Below, piece by piece: positions 1 to 7,549 of a stretch of 17,983 bases of DNA (position 1 is its first letter; each line of letters opens with the position of its first letter). Location: NCBI GenBank assembly GCA_902475285.1, contig CABRZA010000036.1:1-17983 (forward strand). The letters run 5' to 3'. The notes under the pieces are model-generated. The model made no database searches and was not told where the DNA came from. It was given only the letters and a program-made list of their open reading frames with translations. The translations under genes were made by a program, and so were the position numbers. This DNA comes from an uncultured Porphyromonadaceae bacterium (lineage in GTDB: Bacteria > Bacteroidota > Bacteroidia > Bacteroidales > Muribaculaceae).

Positions 1-209
1 CAAATATTTTTCCAAAAATTTTAAATTTTGATGTTTTTTTGAGCCACTCAGAGGCCCGTTGGAGGGGATAGGAAACCAGGTGTTCCAATAAGGCCATACG
101 GCAGATGGATGTTATTAATTCAATTGAGAGCAAGTGGAGCGTAGAACAACAGTAGAATAATAAAAGGGGATACGATGCGTTTTTAAGGTATGAACTTAAA
201 TCTAATCTT
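1..209. other. Intergenic leader upstream of the esterase
   Basis: The first 45 bases are very AT-rich with runs of A and T. The remainder is of ordinary composition and leads to the esterase start at 210. I found no convincing TTTG/TAnnTTTG promoter pair on the plus strand, and no riboswitch consensus that I recognise. An imperfect inverted repeat lies at 71-86 (GGAA and TTCC arms with partial inner pairing). A 7-codon ORF at 190-213 ends in a TGA that overlaps the esterase ATG. A promoter within the first 45 bases or just outside the window is likely but not demonstrated. Confidence 0.5.
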
Positions 210-1412
210 ATGAGGATATTTATTGCAGCGGCATGCGCTATGGCTGTGTCGACGGCGGCATGGGGGCAGCAGGCTCTCGGGTCGGCCATCGATGTGGTAT
301 CGCCGCAAATCAATGAGAACAACACCGTGACCTTTCGCATCAATGCTTCCGCTGCCAGGCAAGTGCTTGTGACGGGCGACTTTCTGGCACCTCGGCAAAT
401 CGATACGCCTGTCGGGCCTGTGGAAGGTCCGGGGTTCGCGGCGTTGGAGCGCGGCGCCGACGGCCTGTGGTCGTATACCACAGGTGAGGCGTTGGCACCG
501 GAACTTTATAGCTATTCGTTTGTGGTGGACTCGCTGAAAGTGAACGACCCGTCGAATGTCTACATGCTTCGCGACATCGCGTCGGTGAGCAACATTTTCA
601 TCGTGCCGGGCGAACGCAGCGACCTTTACAGCGTGAACGACGTGCCCCACGGGGCGCTGCACAAGGTGTGGTACGACAGCCCTGTGCTCGGCCTTCGCCG
701 GCGGCTGACGGTTTACACGCCCGCGGGCTACGAGAACTCGGCCGAACGCCGCTACCCCGTGCTATACCTTCTCCACGGCATGGGCGGCGACGAAAACGCC
801 TGGACAGAACTCGGTCGCGCGGCGCAGATTCTCGACAATCTGATAGCACGCGGCGAGGCCGAGCCCATGATTGTGGTGATGCCCAACGGCAACGCATCGC
901 AGGAGGCGGCTCCCGGCGAGACGTCGGCCGGACTTGTCGCACCCACGGCACGCCTGCCCAAGACGATGGAGGGCTCGTTCGAAACGGCCTTCCCGGAGAT
1001 TGTGGCCTATGTCGACGGCACATACCGCACGCGTGCCGAAAAGGGTGGCCGGGCGATAGCCGGACTGTCGATGGGCGGCTTCCACGCGCTGAACATCTCG
1101 AAGGAATACCCGGAAGTATTCGACTACATCGGTCTTTTCTCGGCGGCGATAAGGCCGGAAAGGATGACGGGGTCGCCGATATATGAGAATTTCGAAGGCA
1201 AGCTGGCCGCGCAGTTCGCCGCCCGTCCCGCACTGTATTACATTGCCATCGGCGAGAAGGATTTCCTCTACGAGAACAATCGCCGCTTCCGTGAGCTTCT
1301 CGACTCCAAGACTTATCCCTATGTATATTATGAGAGCGGCGACGGCCACATATGGCGCAACTGGCGTGTGTATCTGAGCCGATTCTTACCAAAGCTGTTC
1401 AGACCGGAATGA
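210..1412 (+). CDS. Secreted alpha/beta-hydrolase esterase (esterase D / feruloyl-esterase-like) with N-terminal E-set/CBM48-like domain
   Basis: This 400-aa protein probably hydrolyses ester bonds, for example acyl or feruloyl groups on polysaccharides, outside the cytoplasm. Residues 1-20 form a signal peptide with likely cleavage near AWG-QQ. Residues 27-135 form a beta-sandwich of the E-set/CBM48 type often found before such esterases. Residues 150-400 are the catalytic domain. Visible catalytic features are the oxyanion segment HGMGG (189-193), the nucleophile elbow GLSMGG with Ser287, Asp351 in GEKDF, and His380 in GDGHIW. Length and layout match the feruloyl-esterase-like family of gut Bacteroidota. 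The ATG at 210 is chosen because it begins the signal peptide. Its last 14 bases overlap the convergent stress-protein gene. No SusC/SusD or glycoside hydrolase gene lies nearby, so the substrate is unknown. Confidence 0.85.
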   Translation: MRIFIAAACAMAVSTAAWGQQALGSAIDVVSPQINENNTVTFRINASAARQVLVTGDFLAPRQIDTPVGPVEGPGFAALERGADGLWSYTTGEALAPELYSYSFVVDSLKVNDPSNVYMLRDIASVSNIFIVPGERSDLYSVNDVPHGALHKVWYDSPVLGLRRRLTVYTPAGYENSAERRYPVLYLLHGMGGDENAWTELGRAAQILDNLIARGEAEPMIVVMPNGNASQEAAPGETSAGLVAPTARLPKTMEGSFETAFPEIVAYVDGTYRTRAEKGGRAIAGLSMGGFHALNISKEYPEVFDYIGLFSAAIRPERMTGSPIYENFEGKLAAQFAARPALYYIAIGEKDFLYENNRRFRELLDSKTYPYVYYESGDGHIWRNWRVYLSRFLPKLFRPE

Positions 1413-2505
1413 CGAGCATCGGGATGTCGGTGTGGAAGAGCAGGCGGTGTGCCAGGCCCGGGTTGAAGAGGCGGCTGAATGCGTTGCGGCGTCGGTTGGG
1501 CACCACGATGAGATCGTAGTCACGCTCGCGCCGTAGGCTCAGGAACTCATCTTCAACATTGTTCAGATCTATTGGCACCGTCACGAAGGTATAGTGCTTG
1601 AAATTGTCCCTGCAGAAGTTGCTCAGCGCCTGCAGGGCTTTTTGTGTGGAAGCGTCGGAGAAACGGCGCTTTGCCGGCGCATGGACTATAGTGACACTGG
1701 CGGCTGTGTCGCCGAATATACGGTAGAGGGCGTCGACGGCGAGGATGTCGTCCTGGTCGAGGTTGCTCAGGAAAAGGATGTTGACCGGGCGGAGCACCTT
1801 ATCGACCTCAACGGGCGCCGGAACGGTGAGTACGGTGAACCGGCCTTCGTCGAGAACCTCGGCCGTGACGCTGCCTATGTAGTCCTTGTCCTTGCGGTCG
1901 GCGCCGCGGGTGCCCATCACGATGAGTGAAGGTCGCTCGTTGCGCGCATAGTCGACGATAGCATCCTCAGGCACGCCCTCGACGACCTTTGTAGTATACT
2001 TCGCGGCGGCGACTGCGCCTTTTTTCATATCACTTTTGAGGCGTTGGGCAAAATTGTCGAGGAGACCGCGGGCGTTGTCTTCGAGCATGCGCCGTGCGCC
2101 GCGGTCACCTATCTCGTAGCTAAGAGTATCGGTAAACTGCACCTTCCCAGCCAGGTAGGGGTCGAGATAGCTGTATAGGAATGTTATGCGGCCGCCTGTT
2201 GCCGATGCAAGACTGGCGGCCACCACGGCCGCCTTATAGGATGTCTCCCCCAAGTCGACTGGAACGAGGAAGGTGTGGGCCGGGCGCTCTTCCACGGGGT
2301 CGGCAAATAGTTCGCGGTTCTCCACTATTCTGAGTGCCAGCGGAAGGTCGCTTTCGGGTATGCGCACTCGCACACCCGACGACAGGCCGGGCACTTCGAG
2401 GTTGATGTTGTGGAGCTCCACGGCCACACCCTCGGCTTCGAGGAGAGCGCGGAGAGCCACGGCGCGGTCGTAGGTATGGATTGCGAGGGTTATGAAGCGC
2501 GACAT
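1399..2505 (-). CDS. Universal stress protein: DUF2007-like N-terminus plus two Usp domains
   Basis: This is a cytoplasmic 368-aa protein. Residues 1-68 resemble DUF2007, a putative signal-transducing domain, with the pattern LRALLEAEGVAVEL then VRVRIPESD. Residues 76-230 are a Usp domain carrying the full nucleotide-binding pattern G-2x-G-9x-G-S (Gly198, Gly201, Gly211, Ser212), so ATP binding is expected. Residues 240-368 are a second Usp domain without that glycine pattern, probably a dimer-like partner that does not bind ATP. Usp proteins are generally linked to starvation and stress survival; no specific ligand can be named. The ATG at 2505 begins the DUF2007-like strand. An intrinsic terminator ends 28 nt upstream, so transcription comes from an unseen promoter or from read-through of the HTH gene. 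Its stop codon lies inside the converging esterase gene. Confidence 0.85.
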   Translation of the reverse strand: MSRFITLAIHTYDRAVALRALLEAEGVAVELHNINLEVPGLSSGVRVRIPESDLPLALRIVENRELFADPVEERPAHTFLVPVDLGETSYKAAVVAASLASATGGRITFLYSYLDPYLAGKVQFTDTLSYEIGDRGARRMLEDNARGLLDNFAQRLKSDMKKGAVAAAKYTTKVVEGVPEDAIVDYARNERPSLIVMGTRGADRKDKDYIGSVTAEVLDEGRFTVLTVPAPVEVDKVLRPVNILFLSNLDQDDILAVDALYRIFGDTAASVTIVHAPAKRRFSDASTQKALQALSNFCRDNFKHYTFVTVPIDLNNVEDEFLSLRRERDYDLIVVPNRRRNAFSRLFNPGLAHRLLFHTDIPMLVIPV

Positions 2506-2524
2506 ATGGTGAGTGTATTTGAGG

Positions 2525-2564
2525 AGAATAAAACGCAGGGGCGGAGTACTACCCCACCCCTGCG
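2525..2564 (-). terminator. Rho-independent terminator after the HTH gene
   Basis: On the minus strand an 8-bp perfect GC-rich stem (CGCAGGGG at 2534-2541 pairing with CCCCTGCG at 2557-2564) encloses a 15-nt loop. TTTTATT follows directly. It sits 51 nt after the HTH gene stop and 28 nt before the usp start codon, so it should end the HTH transcript or reduce read-through into usp. Confidence 0.8.
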
Positions 2565-2614
2565 ACCAACTCTATTTCCAATTTATGCAGTGAAATAGAA
2601 CGAGGAAGCACGGC

Positions 2615-2875
2615 TTATTCAGCGGCCTCCTCTTTTTGCAGAATTTCCACTGCCATATCGTAGATGGTGCTGTCGTCGAGGACGACGATGCCTCCGTCGG
2701 GACCCGGTTCGATATGCACACCGCAGTTCTTGCCGAAGTCGTAGTTGGAGCCGCCGAAGTAGTTGCGGACGGTTTGTACTGTTGTATTGAGACGGTCGGC
2801 TATTTTATGCATCGAGCCGTCGGGAAGGCGGTCTTTCAGACGGCGAAGTTCGTTGAAGGTGATTGTCTTAGTCAT
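2615..2875 (-). CDS. Small HTH DNA-binding protein of a Bacteroidales family
   Basis: This 86-aa protein is probably a cytoplasmic DNA-binding regulator or nucleoid-type protein. Residues 20-41 (HKIADRLNTTVQTVRNYFGG) read as a helix-turn-helix in which the protein discriminates repeated or spaced sites. The segment 42-60 is glycine-rich, a short strand at 61-67 (GGIVVLD) follows, and an acidic helix ends the protein. It resembles small conserved Bacteroidales proteins annotated only as DNA-binding protein; the targets are unknown. The ATG at 2875 is the only sensible start. It is transcribed alone: a promoter lies at 2960-2991 and a strong terminator follows it. A perfect-arm palindrome on the promoter suggests repression, possibly autoregulation, which is inference. 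Confidence 0.7.
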   Translation of the reverse strand: MTKTITFNELRRLKDRLPDGSMHKIADRLNTTVQTVRNYFGGSNYDFGKNCGVHIEPGPDGGIVVLDDSTIYDMAVEILQKEEAAE

Positions 2876-2956
2876 ATAGAGCCTTGTTAGTATGAGTGTA
2901 AATATTCATGTTAGTCGGTCTCGCGGAGCGCTGTTTATGGCGCTTTGTAAATGGAT

Positions 2957-2971
2957 GTGCTAAATTAGCAC
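2957..2971. promoter_or_regulatory. Putative operator palindrome over the -7 box of the HTH gene
   Basis: GTGCTAA, one central A, then TTAGCAC form a perfect 7-bp inverted repeat. It covers the whole predicted -7 element at 2960-2967. Such a placement is typical of a repressor operator. The binding protein is not known; the adjacent HTH protein is a candidate. Confidence 0.45.
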
Positions 2972-2991
2972 CATTTTATTAAACTAACAAA
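2960..2991 (-). promoter_or_regulatory. Bacteroidota-type promoter for the HTH gene
   Basis: Reading the minus strand, TTTG (2991-2988), a 20-nt spacer and TAATTTAG (2967-2960) match the Bacteroidota consensus TTTG-N19-21-TAnnTTTG with one mismatch in the -7 box. Transcription would start near 2953, about 80 nt before the ATG at 2875. The leader contains a weak 5-bp hairpin (AGCGC 2927-2931 with GCGCT 2940-2944). Confidence 0.55.
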
Positions 2992-3000
2992 CAAAAAGAC

Positions 3001-3027
3001 AAAAAAATTATATGTTTTACAACATAT
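3001..3027 (-). terminator. Intrinsic terminator of the RND efflux operon
   Basis: On the minus strand a perfect 7-bp stem (arms 3021-3027 and 3010-3016, ATATGTT and AACATAT) with a 4-nt loop is followed by AATTTTTTT (3009-3001). The stem is AT-rich, but the long T tract just after it and its position 27 nt beyond the channel gene stop support a terminator for the operon. Confidence 0.7.
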
Positions 3028-3053
3028 CCTAAAACCGCACCAAGATGCCGCAC

Positions 3054-4424
3054 CTACCGCCAACCTCCTCCGAGGGCACGGTAGAGGTTTACCATGGCGA
3101 GATATTCATCGCGCACGGCGTTGGCCAGGCCCACCTGTGCCTCGAAGTATCGGCGAGAGGCGTCGAGCACGTCGATATAGTTTATCACGCCCATATTGTA
3201 CTGTATGTAAGCCAGCTGGGCGTATTTGTGGGCGGCATCGAGGAGCTCGCGGCGGCGCGCTGTGGTCTGACGTACCAGGCGGAATGTCACGGCAGCATCG
3301 TCGACCTCATGAAAGGCCGTGAGCACGGTCTGCTCGTAATGGAGACGGGCCTGCTCGTAGGCGGCAATAGAGGCTTTGTAGCGCCGCTTGTTGCGGCCGA
3401 AATCGAGGATTGTGCCGGTGACGGAGCCAAGTACATAGCTGAAAGGAGACTGGAAGAATCCTTTGACTTCATCGTTCTCAAGACCGCCGGTAAGGGAGAT
3501 TGAGAGGCGCGGAAAGCGGTCGGCGTAGGTCACGCCCACGTTTGCGAGAGCCGCACGGAGGTCGGCCTCGGCGGCGCGAAGGTCGGGTCGACGCATGAGC
3601 AGTCCCGATGGCACGCCCACGGGGAAAGGAGAGTCGAGCGGACGGTCGAAATCGAGCTTTCCGCGTGCTATCTCCTCGCCCGGATAGCGGCCTATGAGGA
3701 GGGCTATAGCGTTCTTCTGCACGGCAATGCTGCGCTCGAGGCCTGGGATGAGGGCCGCCGTAGAGGCATATTCCACCTCGGCCTGGCGGTAGACGGTTTC
3801 GGGCGTTAGTCCGCCTTCGAAGCGCAACTTGGCCTTTTTGAGGTTCTCCTCGCGCGTGAAGAGCGTGCGGCGCACGATGGCGAGCTCGTTGTCGAGGGCC
3901 ACCAGGCGGAAGTAGGCCGACGCCACCTCGGCCACGAGCGTCATCTTCATGGCGCGACGCTCGTATTCGGTGGCCTCGAACTGCGCTCCGGCCTTGCGCT
4001 GCGCCCAGCGGCGGCCGCCCCAGAGGTCGATTTCCCAGTTGACGGTAGCCTTGATGTCGTATTCAGCGTCGGACGTATGCTTCTTGCCGTGATAGTCGTT
4101 GGTTTCGTTGTCGGCGGCGACGAGACCCGACACCGTAGGTGTCATGTTGAGGCGCGCCACGCCGTAGAGCTGGCGCAACTCCTCTACCCTTGCTGCCGCG
4201 GCGAGGAAGTCGCGGTTGTGGGCCAAAGTCTGGCTGATGATGTCGGTGAGGGCCGAGTCGGTGTAAAACTTCCACCACTCGAGGTCGGCGAGCGTGAGAG
4301 TGTCGGTGCTGTTGCCGGCGAGCTCACCTGGTAGCTCGAGCTGCGCCTTGGGCAGATTCTTCACTCCCGAGCAAGAAGTGAGGGCCGCAATGACGGTAAT
4401 GAAAATCAAGAGTTTAGTTTTCAT
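3054..4424 (-). CDS. Outer-membrane efflux lipoprotein (TolC/OprM, NodT family)
   Basis: This 456-aa protein is the outer-membrane exit duct of the tripartite RND pump. Residues 1-18 are a lipoprotein signal with lipobox L-T-S-C and Cys18 as the acylated residue. Two outer-membrane-efflux repeats follow, roughly 50-245 and 265-450, with long helices and conserved patterns such as VNWEIDLWGG, RRPDLRAAEADLRAA and SRRYFEAQVGLANA. Length fits the OprM/NodT group. An in-frame GTG lies at 4433, but the ATG at 4424 starts directly at MKTK of the lipoprotein signal, so I prefer it. It then overlaps the pump gene by 11 nt (the ATG lies just before the pump TAA), which suggests translational coupling. 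It is the last gene of the operon and is followed by a terminator. Confidence 0.92.
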   Translation of the reverse strand: MKTKLLIFITVIAALTSCSGVKNLPKAQLELPGELAGNSTDTLTLADLEWWKFYTDSALTDIISQTLAHNRDFLAAAARVEELRQLYGVARLNMTPTVSGLVAADNETNDYHGKKHTSDAEYDIKATVNWEIDLWGGRRWAQRKAGAQFEATEYERRAMKMTLVAEVASAYFRLVALDNELAIVRRTLFTREENLKKAKLRFEGGLTPETVYRQAEVEYASTAALIPGLERSIAVQKNAIALLIGRYPGEEIARGKLDFDRPLDSPFPVGVPSGLLMRRPDLRAAEADLRAALANVGVTYADRFPRLSISLTGGLENDEVKGFFQSPFSYVLGSVTGTILDFGRNKRRYKASIAAYEQARLHYEQTVLTAFHEVDDAAVTFRLVRQTTARRRELLDAAHKYAQLAYIQYNMGVINYIDVLDASRRYFEAQVGLANAVRDEYLAMVNLYRALGGGWR

Positions 4425-7400
4425 GAGCTTCACTATTGGATTGGCGCCGGCGAGCCAGGGCGCGTTTGGCCTTGTCGATAATCACGAAGAAGAATGGCAC
4501 GAACACTATGCCGGCAGTTATGGCCACAAGCATGCCGAAGAACACACCTGTGCCAATGTCACGGCGTGCTGCCGAGCCGGGGCCGGAGGCAAACACCAGC
4601 GGCAGGAGGCCGAGCATGAAGGCCAATGAGGTCATCACCAGAGGGCGGAAGCGCAGGCGCGCGGCGGTGAGGGCGGCGTGCATGGCATCGGCACCGGCAT
4701 CGACGGCCTCCTTGGCAAACTCCACGATTAGGATTGCGTTCTTGGCTACGAGGCCAACGAGCATCACCAGTCCGATTTGGAAATAGATATTGTTCTCCAA
4801 GCCGCACACGGCTATGCCGAGATATGCTCCCACACCCGCCACAGGCAGCGAGAGTATTACTGCCAGAGGCACTGTCCAGCTCTCGTAGAGCGCCGCAAGG
4901 AAGAGGAAGACGAAGAGGAAGGCCAAGGCAAGAACGGCGCCGGTATTGCCGGCGTTGTGCTTCTGCTGGTAGCTGAGACCGGCCCACTCAACGCCTATGT
5001 TCGACGGCAGATGCGTGCGCACTATCCCTTCGAGCTTATCCATGGCCTGGCCGGTGGAATAGCCGCGGGCGGCCTCGCCGCTCACCATGGCGGTGTTGAA
5101 CATGTTGAAACGTCCTATCGTGCCAGGCCCCGAAGTATAGCGCGTGGTGCCGAGCGAGGTAACGGGAACCATTGAGCCGTCGGCAGCGCGGAGATAGAAG
5201 AGGTTGAGGTTGGAGCGGTCGCGGCGGTAGGGTGCTTCGGCCTGGATATATACGCGGTAGATGCGGTTGAACATGTTGAAGTCGTTGACATACACCGAGC
5301 CGGTGAAGGCCTTCATGGTGCTGAAAATGCTGCTCATGGGTATGCCCTGGAGCTTGGCCTTGTCGCGGTCGACATCGAAGAACAGCTGGGGGATATCGTG
5401 CTGAAGCGATGTGCTGAGGCCGGCGAATTCGGGGCACTGCGAGGTATAGTGGCGCAGGGTGTCGACGGCGCGCACCAAGTCGGCATAGGTGGCATCGCCT
5501 CGCGCTTCGAGTGCCATCTCGAAGCCGCCCGACGTACCCAGACCGGGGATGATGGCCGGCGTGAAGAAGTATACATTGGCCTCGGTATACTGGCTGAATT
5601 CGGCAGCCACGCGCTCACGGCACTCGCGCAGCGAGTTGGCTCCCCGCTCGCCGGCCGGTTTGAGAATTACGGTGAGTGCGGCGTGGGCCTGGTTGGAACC
5701 CGAGCGCGGCGACGAGCCGGTGACATTGAGCACATGAGCAACATCCTTGTCGGCCATAAGGAACTCTATGGCGCGGTCGGTCACGCGGCGCGTGCGCTCG
5801 ATGGTGGCGCCTTCGGGAAGCTCAAGCTCGACGGTGAAATAGCCCTGGTCCTCGGGCGACATGAAGCTCGACGGCAGCAAAGCGTTGGCTACATAGATGA
5901 ATATCAGCGCTATACCAAAGCCGGCAAACATACGTTTGGGGTGCGCTATGGCGCGGCGCACCTGGCGGCAGTAGAAGCGGTTGCCCTGGAGGAGACGGTA
6001 GTTGATTATGCGGAAGAGGCGCGGCTTGCGGCGGTGCGAGGGCGCACGCAGGAGCTTGGCGCACATCACCGGCGACAGCGTGAGGGCCACGACGGTGGAT
6101 ATTATCACACTCACGGCAATAGTGACCGTAAACTGGCGGTAGAGCTGCCCTGTGATACCGGGAAGGAAGCTCACCGGCACGAATACGGCGCAGAGCACAA
6201 GCGACATAGCCACGAGTGCCGAGCCCAGGCCGTCCATGGCCCGACGCGTGGCCTCGGCCGGCGACACGCGGTCGCGCTCCATGATGCGGTCGACGTTCTC
6301 AACCACCACTATGGCGTCGTCGACCACGATGCCTATGGCGAGGATGAGGCCCAGGAGGGTGAGCATATTGAGCGAGAAGCCGAAAATAAGCATCACGCCG
6401 AAGGTACCTATGAGCGATATGGGCACGGCGATTACGGGGATGAGGGTGGCGCGCCAGTTCTGCAAGGAAAGGAACACCACAAGAATCACAAGCACGAGAG
6501 CCTCGAAGAACGTACGGTAGACGTGGTGAATCGACTCGCTGATGTAGGTGGTCATATCGAAGGGTATCTCGTAGCGCAGGCCTTCGGGGAATCCTTCGCT
6601 TATTTCCTCCATGGTGGCCTTCACGCGGTCGGCAACCTCCAGGGCATTGGCACCCGGAAGCATATTGATTTCGAGCACCGCGGCATTTCCGCCGTTGATG
6701 CCGCTCTCGGTGCTGTAGCTCGATGCCTCAAGGCTCACGCGCGCCACGTCGCGAAGACGTATGACCGAACCGTTGGCATTGGCGCGGAGCACGATGTCCT
6801 CGAACTCGGCCACACTCGACAGACGTCCGCGGGCGATGATGGGCACGGTCACGTCAATGCCCTCCATGGGTGCCTGGCCCAGGACGCCGGCCGCCGACTC
6901 GCGGTTCTGGTCTTTGAGAGCGTTCTGGATATCCTGTACGGTGAGTCCCATGTCGGCGAGCTTGTCGGGCTGCACGAAAATCTGCATGGCGTAATAGCGG
7001 CTTCCCACGTTGCGTATGCTGCCCACGCCGGGCACACGGCGCAGAAGGTCGAGTACGTTGAGGGTGGCGTAGTTGGAGAGGTATATTTCGTCGTATTTGG
7101 GGTCGGACGACAGCAGGGTGATGGTCATGAGCTTGTTGGCCGTCTCCTTCTCCACGCTTATGCCGTTCTGCACCACCTCAGCCGGGAGGCGGCTCTCGGC
7201 CTTCTTCACACGATTCTGCACGTCGACGGCGGCAAGCTCGGGGTCGACGCCGATATCGAAAGTAACCAAGGCAGAGAATCCGCCGCTGTTGGAGCTGGAG
7301 CTCGACATATATATCATGCCTGGAGTGCCGTTGAGTTCCTGCTCGATGGGCGTGGCCACGGCCTGGGTTACGGTCATGGCGTCGGCACCGGGATAGGTAG

Positions 7401-7542
7401 CCGACACGCGCACCACCGGCGGCACTATGCGCGGATACTGGTCGACGGGCAGCATGGCCAGGCCTATGCAGCCCAGAATGGTGATCACTATCGATATGAC
7501 GATAGAGAACACCGGGTGGTCGAGGAAGAAATTCCGTTTCAT
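4414..7542 (-). CDS. RND efflux pump permease (AcrB/MexB, HAE1 family)
   Basis: This 1042-aa inner-membrane proton/drug antiporter is the engine of the tripartite efflux system. The first membrane helix covers about 9-29, and DQYPRIVPP follows as in AcrB. Porter domain segments cover about 40-330, helices 2-6 about 340-500, the second periplasmic half about 560-860, and the last helix group about 865-1025. The proton relay is intact: Asp408-Asp409 in the motif VVDDAIVVVEN and Lys934 in LVAKNAILIVEF correspond to AcrB Asp407, Asp408 and Lys940. Length is close to AcrB, so it is probably functional. The hydrophobic and aromatic substrate range typical of HAE1 suggests drugs, bile salts or detergents, but the sequence does not decide this. 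It starts 7 nt after the adaptor gene. Confidence 0.95.
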   Translation of the reverse strand: MKRNFFLDHPVFSIVISIVITILGCIGLAMLPVDQYPRIVPPVVRVSATYPGADAMTVTQAVATPIEQELNGTPGMIYMSSSSSNSGGFSALVTFDIGVDPELAAVDVQNRVKKAESRLPAEVVQNGISVEKETANKLMTITLLSSDPKYDEIYLSNYATLNVLDLLRRVPGVGSIRNVGSRYYAMQIFVQPDKLADMGLTVQDIQNALKDQNRESAAGVLGQAPMEGIDVTVPIIARGRLSSVAEFEDIVLRANANGSVIRLRDVARVSLEASSYSTESGINGGNAAVLEINMLPGANALEVADRVKATMEEISEGFPEGLRYEIPFDMTTYISESIHHVYRTFFEALVLVILVVFLSLQNWRATLIPVIAVPISLIGTFGVMLIFGFSLNMLTLLGLILAIGIVVDDAIVVVENVDRIMERDRVSPAEATRRAMDGLGSALVAMSLVLCAVFVPVSFLPGITGQLYRQFTVTIAVSVIISTVVALTLSPVMCAKLLRAPSHRRKPRLFRIINYRLLQGNRFYCRQVRRAIAHPKRMFAGFGIALIFIYVANALLPSSFMSPEDQGYFTVELELPEGATIERTRRVTDRAIEFLMADKDVAHVLNVTGSSPRSGSNQAHAALTVILKPAGERGANSLRECRERVAAEFSQYTEANVYFFTPAIIPGLGTSGGFEMALEARGDATYADLVRAVDTLRHYTSQCPEFAGLSTSLQHDIPQLFFDVDRDKAKLQGIPMSSIFSTMKAFTGSVYVNDFNMFNRIYRVYIQAEAPYRRDRSNLNLFYLRAADGSMVPVTSLGTTRYTSGPGTIGRFNMFNTAMVSGEAARGYSTGQAMDKLEGIVRTHLPSNIGVEWAGLSYQQKHNAGNTGAVLALAFLFVFLFLAALYESWTVPLAVILSLPVAGVGAYLGIAVCGLENNIYFQIGLVMLVGLVAKNAILIVEFAKEAVDAGADAMHAALTAARLRFRPLVMTSLAFMLGLLPLVFASGPGSAARRDIGTGVFFGMLVAITAGIVFVPFFFVIIDKAKRALARRRQSNSEAHEN

Positions 7543-7549
7543 AGGCTCG

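Noticed and set aside
1..209. Riboswitch or other structured RNA in the esterase leader
   Set aside because: The conserved cores of TPP and cobalamin riboswitches were looked for by eye and not found; only a weak inverted repeat is present.
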